Shown here: positions 58,792 through 64,000 of the stretch, one piece after another
How the letters are laid out: each line of letters starts with the position of its first letter
How positions within the stretch are numbered: the first letter of the stretch is position 1
Source: Dysosmobacter sp. Marseille-Q4140
Lineage (GTDB): Bacteria > Bacillota > Clostridia > Oscillospirales > Oscillospiraceae
NCBI GenBank assembly: GCA_018228705.1
Contig: CP073694.1
Coordinates: forward strand, 372,001 to 436,000
DNA: 64,000 bases
Reading direction: 5' to 3'
Notes under the pieces: generated by a model
Told to the model about the DNA's origin: nothing
The model's input: the letters and a program-made list of their open reading frames with translations, nothing else
Database searches by the model: none
Program-made: the position numbers and the translations under genes

Positions 58792-59862
58792 TCACCACCC
58801 CTCAGCACAGTCCGCCATCTGGATGGCGTAGTCCGTCACGGTCCCATCGTCGGCGCCGGGCCCCGCAGCCTCCGCGTAAGCCACGGTGTTTCCGCGGAGG
58901 AGCAGGGCGGCCCGGGTCTGCCCCTCGGACAGATGGTCCATTCCCGCCTCCGTCTGCCAGGCTCCCTCTGTCTCCGCCATTTGCAGATGCCGGATTGCCT
59001 CCGCCAGCGGCTCCCAGCGGGCCTGCCAGCAGACGGCGGTATAGGTGGTCTCCCCCTCCCGCCAGGTGATCCGCAGATTTGGGGAAGCGAGACCCCCCAC
59101 CCGAAGGTCGATGTCCCAGTCCTCACCATCCACAGCCTGGACTGTCAGCGCAGGCAGCGTTGCCCACGTGTCCCACTTCTCCGCCTGATGGAACAGATTG
59201 CCCAGATTGATCAGCGGTGCGCTCAGGACCAGTACGACGGCGAACACCCGCCCCCACCGGGCGGCCCGCCGCCAGCTTCCTCCGGGCGGTTCCCGAAGGC
59301 CCGCCGACGCCTGCCGCCGCAGCCGCAGGAGCTTCGGCACCGACAGCGCCGTCCACAGCGTCAGTCCCGCGCCGCCCAGAACCTGGACCGCCAGGAGCAC
59401 CAGCGGCTCCGTCACCGTGAACTCCCAGCCCAGCAGCACCATGCTGGCCAGCAGCGCCAGGCCCAGGGCACCCAGGCCGACGCTCTCCCACAGCCCCCAG
59501 ACAAAGGCCTTCCGCCAAACCATGGCCCAGACCTCCATATCCGTGTCCAGTTCCGGGACGGCGGGGTCGTCACAGTAGAACGCCGCCATATGAAAATGCC
59601 AGTTGAACGTGGCGCCGAAGGTCCAGCCCAGTTCCCGGAAGGTCTCCAGCCGCTCCTGCCAGGCCTCCTGGCTGACGAACCCCACCGGCTGTACCCGTAC
59701 CCGGCAGACTGCCGGCTCCGTCCGCAGAAGGCGCACCAGCCCGCCGCCCCACTGCCGGGACCCGTCCAGCCGCCAGCCCCGGGCGGCCTCGTCCTCCAGC
59801 CACCGCTCCACCGTCTCCACGTCCCAGATATTCGCCGGGTACGGCGTCCACTTCCGCTTCAT
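58792..59862 (-). CDS. DUF2812 membrane protein, paralogue 1
   Basis: The 356-residue protein is the first of five and is coupled to padR by an ATGA overlap. The DUF2812 domain contains VERWLEDEAARGWRLDGSRQ, FRELGWTFGATFNWHFHM and YCDDPAVPELDTDME. Helices lie at about 116-138, 145-166 and 200-220. The outer domain is the shortest and ends DYAIQMADCAEGW. Confidence 0.88.
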   Translation of the reverse strand: MKRKWTPYPANIWDVETVERWLEDEAARGWRLDGSRQWGGGLVRLLRTEPAVCRVRVQPVGFVSQEAWQERLETFRELGWTFGATFNWHFHMAAFYCDDPAVPELDTDMEVWAMVWRKAFVWGLWESVGLGALGLALLASMVLLGWEFTVTEPLVLLAVQVLGGAGLTLWTALSVPKLLRLRRQASAGLREPPGGSWRRAARWGRVFAVVLVLSAPLINLGNLFHQAEKWDTWATLPALTVQAVDGEDWDIDLRVGGLASPNLRITWREGETTYTAVCWQARWEPLAEAIRHLQMAETEGAWQTEAGMDHLSEGQTRAALLLRGNTVAYAEAAGPGADDGTVTDYAIQMADCAEGW

Positions 59863-60194
59863 CGGCCCCCCTCCTTTCCGCCGGCTGCTTCCTCCCGCTC
59901 GCCGTCGGCCACGCACATCTTCAGCCGGCTCAGCTCCTGGCGGAACAGGGCCCGGCCCCGGTCCGTCAGGGCGTAGGTCCGCTTGCGGCCCTCCACCGCC
60001 GTCTCCTCGATGAGCCGCTCCTCCTGGAACTTGGCCAGGATCGTATACAGCGTCCCGGGTCCCAGAGGCACCCTCCCGGCGGTGATGTCGTCCACGAACT
60101 GCACGATCTCCGCGCCGCAGCGCTCCTGCCGCAGCAGGGACAGCAGTACGTAAAACATGCTCTCCGTCAGCACCTTCAGCGGTTCCTTGGCCAT
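59859..60194 (-). CDS. PadR-family transcriptional regulator
   Basis: The 111-residue PadR-s1 regulator has winged-helix segments MFYVLLSLLRQERCGAEI, GRVPLGPGTLYTILAKFQEE and GRKRTYALTDRGRALFRQEL, then a single C-terminal dimerisation helix. GGAGGTGA precedes the ATG. It is the first gene of the DUF2812 operon. Two near-identical palindromes sit on its own promoter, so it very probably represses the entire array and is released by an unknown signal, as PadR proteins usually are. Confidence 0.95.
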   Translation of the reverse strand: MAKEPLKVLTESMFYVLLSLLRQERCGAEIVQFVDDITAGRVPLGPGTLYTILAKFQEERLIEETAVEGRKRTYALTDRGRALFRQELSRLKMCVADGEREEAAGGKEGGR

Positions 60195-60206
60195 GTTCTC
60201 ACCTCC

Positions 60207-60266
60207 AATATCGTAACACGATATTCTTTCTGTTCTCAGTATAATATCGTCACACGATATTGTCAA
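60207..60266 (-). promoter_or_regulatory. PadR-DUF2812 promoter with two operators
   Basis: Minus-strand TTGACA (60261-60266) and TATACT (60238-60243) are 17 bp apart. The palindrome AATATCGT-N3-ACGATATT occurs twice: at 60243-60261, filling the spacer exactly, and at 60207-60225, just before the ribosome-binding site. Centres are 36 bp apart. Only the three-base centres differ. A PadR dimer on either site would block RNA polymerase. Confidence 0.92.
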
Positions 60267-60384
60267 TACAGGCCCTGCCGTTCCCCGTTTTTCTTCCAGC
60301 GCTGACAGGATTTGAGGGTTGCCGCCACCGGGAGGCGTCCTGTATGCTGATATACAAACCCCTATGCGAAAGGACGTGACCGAC

Positions 60385-61182
60385 ATGAAACGGACAACAC
60401 TCTGCGGCCTCATGGCCGCCTGCGCCCTGACCTGGGCAGCCCTGCCGGGCCGGGCCTCCGCCGCCCGGATGGTGCCGGTACAGGTGGACGGCACGGTGCT
60501 GCCCACCGTCAACTATCTCACCGACGGCGTCACCTACGCACCTCTGCGGAGCCTGCTGGACACCTTCGGCGGCTGGGAGATCTCCTGGGACAGCGCCGAA
60601 CAGGTGGCCGTGGCCCAGTCGGAGGATCTGCGCCTGACCGCAGACCCGGACGCCGACACCATCACCGCCGGCGGCGCTACATACAGCGGCAAGGTCTTTG
60701 TGGAACGGGGCCGGACCTATGTGCCGGTGCGGCTGGTGACGGACCTCTGCGGCGGCAGCACCAGCTGGGACCGGTATCTCGGCGGCGCCGCCGTCACCTC
60801 CCCGGACGCACAGCACGACGCTGCGGACCTGTACTGGCTCAGCCGCATCATCAGCGCCGAAAGCCGGGGCGAGGCCATGGAGGGCCAGATCGCCGTGGGC
60901 AACGTGGTGCTGAACCGGGTGGCGGCGGAGGAGTTCCCCGACACCATCCCCGCCGTGATCTTCGACCGCAAGCACGACGTGCAGTTCACGCCGGTGGCCA
61001 ACGGCTCCGTGTTCCTCACCCCCACGGCGGCCTCCGTGGAGGCCGCCAGGCGCACGCTGAACGGAGAGAACACCGCAGGCAGCGCGCTGTACTTCTATGC
61101 CCCGGCCCTGTCCCAGGGCGTGTGGATCAACGCAAACCGCACCTATCTCATGACCATCGGCTGTCACCGTTTTTACCTGTGA
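60385..61182 (+). CDS. SleB-type cell-wall hydrolase with copper-amine-oxidase-like N-domain
   Basis: The 265-residue protein has a signal peptide (about 1-28), an N-terminal domain of the copper amine oxidase-like kind (about 30-128; VDGTVLPTVNYLTDGVTYAPLR, GRTYVPVRLVTD) that serves as a wall-binding or structural module, and a C-terminal SleB/CwlJ hydrolase domain (about 145-265; E159 in IISAESRGEAMEGQIA, VGNVVLNRV). SleB-like lytic enzymes open cortex or peptidoglycan; many clostridial copies act in sporulation or germination, but the sequence alone does not prove it here. Confidence 0.9.
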   Translation: MKRTTLCGLMAACALTWAALPGRASAARMVPVQVDGTVLPTVNYLTDGVTYAPLRSLLDTFGGWEISWDSAEQVAVAQSEDLRLTADPDADTITAGGATYSGKVFVERGRTYVPVRLVTDLCGGSTSWDRYLGGAAVTSPDAQHDAADLYWLSRIISAESRGEAMEGQIAVGNVVLNRVAAEEFPDTIPAVIFDRKHDVQFTPVANGSVFLTPTAASVEAARRTLNGENTAGSALYFYAPALSQGVWINANRTYLMTIGCHRFYL

Positions 61183-61192
61183 GGCGGGATGA

Positions 61193-61221
61193 TTGACTTT
61201 TTCCGGCCCGGGGCATACAAT
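61193..61221 (+). promoter_or_regulatory. Promoter of the TIGR04255 gene
   Basis: TTGACT (61193-61198) and TACAAT (61216-61221), 17-bp spacer. Confidence 0.75.
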
Positions 61222-61252
61222 AGAGACATGAATTTGCAAAGGAGCATACTCT

Positions 61253-62047
61253 ATGCTGTTTTCCGATCATCCCCGGACCCACTACCGGGCCGCACCGACC
61301 CATGAGGTCATCTGCCAGCTGCGCTTTCCCCCCATTCTCTCCATCAACACCACGGAACCGGCCGACTTCCAGGAGGCCATCCGGGCGGAGTTTCCCCAGT
61401 ACGCCCGCCGGGAGGATGCCGTACCGCCCCAGATCACCGGCTTGGGAGGACCCAATCTGAAAATCCAGCAGCAGCCCCCTGTGGCCAACTATCACTTCCT
61501 CTCCGCCGACGGCCAGTGGAAGCTGAATGTGACCCGGGATTTCATCGCCCTGTCCACCCTCCGCTATCCCGGCTGGGAGGCCTTTGCCCGCCAGCTGGAC
61601 AAGCCCCTGGCGGCCTTCATCCGGCTGTACAAGCCCGCCTATTTTCAGCGGGTGGGGCTGCGGTATCTGAACATCATCTCCCGCGCCCGTCTGGGCCTGG
61701 AGGGCCGGAACTGGGCGGAGCTGATCGCCCCGGCCTACACCGCCCCCCTGCGGGAGGGCGACGTGGACGAGGAGCGGTTCCTCAACTGCGCCAGCGATGT
61801 AACAGTCAAGCTGGACTCCAGCTGCCAGGCCAAGATCCACGCCGGTCCCGGCCGGATCAAAAACAACGCCCCCGGCGCCGTCCAGGACCCGGAGGTGAAG
61901 TTCATCTTCGACATGGATCTGTTCATGGCGGGGAACACCCCCTGCACCCTGGCCGCCGCCGCGCTGGAAACCCTCCACGGCCACGCCGGCCGCATCTTTG
62001 AAGGCGCCCTCACGGACACTCTGCGGGATGCCATGGACCCGGAATAA
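61253..62047 (+). CDS. TIGR04255 family protein
   Basis: The 264-residue soluble protein has the features of the sporadically distributed TIGR04255 family: YRAAPTHEVICQLRFPP at the start, FLSADGQWKLNVTRDFIALSTLRYPGWEAF in the middle, QRVGLRYLNII, and a C-terminal LHGHAGRIFEGALTDTLRDAMDPE. No catalytic motif, signal peptide or membrane helix is visible. The family is patchily present among bacteria and has no established role. It has its own promoter and shares a terminator region with cysK. Confidence 0.85.
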   Translation: MLFSDHPRTHYRAAPTHEVICQLRFPPILSINTTEPADFQEAIRAEFPQYARREDAVPPQITGLGGPNLKIQQQPPVANYHFLSADGQWKLNVTRDFIALSTLRYPGWEAFARQLDKPLAAFIRLYKPAYFQRVGLRYLNIISRARLGLEGRNWAELIAPAYTAPLREGDVDEERFLNCASDVTVKLDSSCQAKIHAGPGRIKNNAPGAVQDPEVKFIFDMDLFMAGNTPCTLAAAALETLHGHAGRIFEGALTDTLRDAMDPE

Positions 62048-62069
62048 GGGCATCGTCCCGCAAAAACAG

Positions 62070-62106
62070 GCGGAGGGGCCGGTCAGGCCCCTCCGCTTCT
62101 CTTTTT
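62070..62106. terminator. Terminator between the TIGR04255 gene and cysK
   Basis: An 11-bp stem (GCGGAGGGGCC and complement) is followed by TTCTCTTTTT on the plus strand; the opposite arm has an AAAAA run, so it could serve convergent cysK too. Confidence 0.8.
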
Positions 62107-62119
62107 CAACGCCGCCCGC

Positions 62120-63049
62120 TCAATCCCGGAACAGCGGGGTGGACAGATACCGCTCGCCGCTGTCCGGCAGCAGGGCCACGATCACCTTGCCCCGGTTCTC
62201 CGGCCGCCGGGCCAGCTCTCCCGCCGCCCACAGCGCGGCGCCGGAGGTGATGCCGGCCAGCACGCCCTCGGTCCGGGCCAGGGCCCGGCCGGCGGCGTAG
62301 GCGTCGACCTCTGTTGCAGCCAGGATCTCGTCCACCACGGACCGGTCCAGGTTCCCGGGCACAAAGTTGGCGCCGATGCCCTGGAGGCCGTGGGGCCCCG
62401 CATGGCCCTGCGTCAGCAGAGGTGAGGAGGCGGGCTCCACGCCCACGACCCGCACGCCGGGCTTGCGCTCCTTGAGATACCGGCCTACGCCGCTGATGGT
62501 GCCGCCGGTGCCGATGCCCGCCACGAAGATGTCCACGGTGCCGTCGGTGTCGGCCCAGATCTCCGGGCCGGTGGTGTCAAAGTGGGCCGCCGGGTTGGCG
62601 GGGTTGTCGAACTGCCCGGCGATGATGCTGCCGGGGATGGTCCGGCGCAGCTCCTCCGCCTTGGTCACGGCACCGGACATGCCCTCCGCCCCCGGCGTCA
62701 GGACGATCTCCGCGCCGTAGGCAGCGATCAGGCTCCGCCGCTCCACGCTCATGGTGTCCGGCATGGTCAAAATCACCCGGTAGCCCTTGGCGGCGCCCAC
62801 GGCGGCTAGGCCGATGCCGGTGTTGCCGGAGGTGGGCTCAATGATAGTGCCGCCGGGGGCCAGGCGGCCCTCTGCCTCCGCCTGGGCGATCATCCGGGCC
62901 GCCACCCGGTCCTTGGCGCTGCCGGCGGGGTTCATGCACTCCAGCTTGGCCAGGAGCACGGCGGGCAGATCGTGAGCGGCGCTGTACCGGCGCAGCTCCA
63001 AAAGCGGCGTGCGGCCAATGAGGCCGGTGACGCTGGAAACGATGTTCAT
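62120..63049 (-). CDS. cysK: Cysteine synthase A
   Basis: The 309-residue PLP enzyme makes cysteine from O-acetylserine and sulfide. K46 in NPAGSAKDRVA is the PLP lysine; TSGNTG (73-78) binds the substrate carboxylate; GTGGTISGVG holds the cofactor phosphate. The start MNIVSSVTGLIG is set by AGGGAGG; the longer frame upstream crosses the promoter. No serine acetyltransferase gene lies beside it. Confidence 0.96.
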   Translation of the reverse strand: MNIVSSVTGLIGRTPLLELRRYSAAHDLPAVLLAKLECMNPAGSAKDRVAARMIAQAEAEGRLAPGGTIIEPTSGNTGIGLAAVGAAKGYRVILTMPDTMSVERRSLIAAYGAEIVLTPGAEGMSGAVTKAEELRRTIPGSIIAGQFDNPANPAAHFDTTGPEIWADTDGTVDIFVAGIGTGGTISGVGRYLKERKPGVRVVGVEPASSPLLTQGHAGPHGLQGIGANFVPGNLDRSVVDEILAATEVDAYAAGRALARTEGVLAGITSGAALWAAGELARRPENRGKVIVALLPDSGERYLSTPLFRD

Positions 63050-63079
63050 AAGGAGGACCTCCCTGTTCAAGATAGCCGT

Positions 63080-63109
63080 ATCATACACCCGCCGGCATCT
63101 TGCCGTCAA
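63080..63109 (-). promoter_or_regulatory. Promoter of cysK
   Basis: Minus-strand TTGACG (63104-63109) and TATGAT (63080-63085), 18-bp spacer. No CymR-like site or T-box was recognised. Confidence 0.6.
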
Positions 63110-63253
63110 ATGGCACCGGGGCGGCATGCGCTGGTTTTCCGCCCCGGAAGGTTTTTCCGCAAGCTGTTTTCCCGCCTTTTACGGCAGATACAAATTATCC
63201 GGAAGTTTCCTTTATCTGATCAGTCCGGACGGACCGGACGGAAAGGAGCCGTC

Positions 63254-64000
63254 ATGAATCTCCATCAGGAATACCAGGCAAAGCTGGTGACGCCGGAGGA
63301 GGCGGTGAAGGCCGTCAAAAGCGGGGACTGGGTGGACTACACCACCAACGTCTGCTTCCCGCCCCTGCTGGACGCCGCCCTGGCAGAGCGCCGGGACGAG
63401 CTGACAGACGTGAAGGTGCGGGGAAACCTCCTGTTCGGGCCGCTTCAGATCGTGGAGTGCGACCCCACAAGAGAGCATTTCTGCTACAACTCCTGGCACT
63501 GCTCTGCCTATGAGCGCAAGCTCTCTGATCGGGGCCTTTGCAGCTACATCCCCATGATCTTCCGAAATGTGGTGCCCTACTACCGCCATTTTCTCACGGT
63601 GAACCTGGCCATGATGTGCGTGCCGCCCATGGACAAGCACGGATACTTCAACCTCTCCTGCGCCACGGGCGTGGCCCGGGGGATCCTGGACAAGGCCGAT
63701 ATCGTGATCCTGGAGGTCAACGAGCACCTGCCTTACATCTACGGCGGCTTCGACGAGTCCATTCACCTCTCGGAGGTGGACTACATCGTGGAGGGTCCCC
63801 ACGATCCCCTGCCGGAGTTCCCGGTGGCGGAGGCCGCAGAGGAGGACCGCCGCATCGCGGAGCTGCTGGTGCCCTATGTCCGGGACGGGGCGGCCTTGCA
63901 GCTGGGCATCGGGCCCATGCCCAACGTGGTGGGGTCATTGCTGGCCCAATCCGACGTGAAGGATCTGACCATGCACACGGAGCTGTGCGGCGATGCCTAC
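63254..64000 (+). CDS. Butyryl-CoA/4-hydroxybutyrate:acetate CoA-transferase (partial)
   Basis: The first 249 residues are present; the gene continues past the window edge. MNLHQEYQAKLVTPEEAVKAVKSGDWVDY is the start of the Cat1/AbfT/But family, GIGPMPNVVG near residue 221 is the CoA-binding motif, and E243 in MHTELCGDAY is at the position of the glutamate that carries CoA. Such enzymes exchange CoA between butyryl- or 4-hydroxybutyryl-CoA and acetate, the last step of butyrate formation in many gut clostridia. Which acid it prefers needs the C-terminal half. GAAAGGAG precedes the ATG. Confidence 0.88.
   Translation, partial: MNLHQEYQAKLVTPEEAVKAVKSGDWVDYTTNVCFPPLLDAALAERRDELTDVKVRGNLLFGPLQIVECDPTREHFCYNSWHCSAYERKLSDRGLCSYIPMIFRNVVPYYRHFLTVNLAMMCVPPMDKHGYFNLSCATGVARGILDKADIVILEVNEHLPYIYGGFDESIHLSEVDYIVEGPHDPLPEFPVAEAAEEDRRIAELLVPYVRDGAALQLGIGPMPNVVGSLLAQSDVKDLTMHTELCGDAY

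Noticed and set aside
1..64000. Search for tRNA, rRNA, insertion sequences, integrases, attachment sites and a replication origin.
   Set aside because: No tRNA cloverleaf, rRNA segment, transposase, integrase or DnaA-box cluster was recognised by eye; a tRNAscan or ISfinder run would be the decisive test.

Overview
The window is a continuous piece of a high-GC (roughly 60-65 %) Firmicutes chromosome. A T-box in front of leuS, rpsU, the smc-ftsY arrangement, SLH-like wall-anchoring repeats, a CsaB pyruvyl transferase, a SleB-type wall hydrolase and a butyrate-type CoA-transferase together suggest a butyrate-producing member of Clostridia/Oscillospirales (Oscillibacter, Dysosmobacter, Flavonifractor or a relative). 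The taxon is inferred from gene content; no rRNA is present. I found no tRNA or rRNA gene, insertion sequence, prophage or CRISPR array.

Positions 1-16.7 kb are almost entirely on the minus strand and hold housekeeping genes. Read in the direction of transcription they are smc, two small zinc-ribbon membrane proteins, ftsY, a small zinc-ribbon protein, rph, rdgB, yhbY, a nadD-yqeK fusion, two tandem LytR-CpsA-Psr (LCP) wall-polymer ligases, rsfS, a membrane-tethered XRE protein, T-box-controlled leuS, and rpsU. The 3' tail of smc is duplicated 198 bp further on, in the same frame and with only silent differences. A flavodoxin with an operator-studded leader comes next.

Positions 17-28 kb hold a selenium-trafficking set (DUF3343, YedE, YedF), an XRE/membrane-protein pair with a repeat operator, a TepA-like protease, a complete proline pathway (proB, proA, proC) translationally coupled to an unknown membrane protein, a secreted 5'-nucleotidase with three SLH-like repeats, and a hydantoinase.

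Positions 28-41 kb hold a DUF4330 protein, a glycosyltransferase-CsaB fusion (CsaB pyruvylates the wall polymer that SLH domains bind), a D-2-hydroxyacid dehydrogenase, a CLC antiporter with features of the fluoride clade, a degenerate E2-type acyltransferase, and serC and serA separated by a tandem 125-bp repeat. An osmolyte ABC operon follows, headed by a BusR-like GntR-RCK_C regulator; by analogy it should respond to cyclic di-AMP.

Positions 41-53 kb hold an ECF sigma factor coupled to a membrane partner, an exported RCC1-like protein, adenine deaminase with a leader hairpin, a cysteine hydrolase, a sodium:amino-acid symporter, and a two-gene operon of an aconitase-family hydratase with a eukaryote-type NADP isocitrate dehydrogenase.

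Positions 53-60 kb carry the least explained unit: one PadR-controlled promoter, with two near-identical operators, drives PadR and five successive divergent DUF2812 membrane proteins, ending near a tiny DUF6774-type protein. Positions 60-64 kb hold a SleB-type wall hydrolase, a TIGR04255 protein, cysK, and the start of a butyryl/4-hydroxybutyrate CoA-transferase cut by the window edge.
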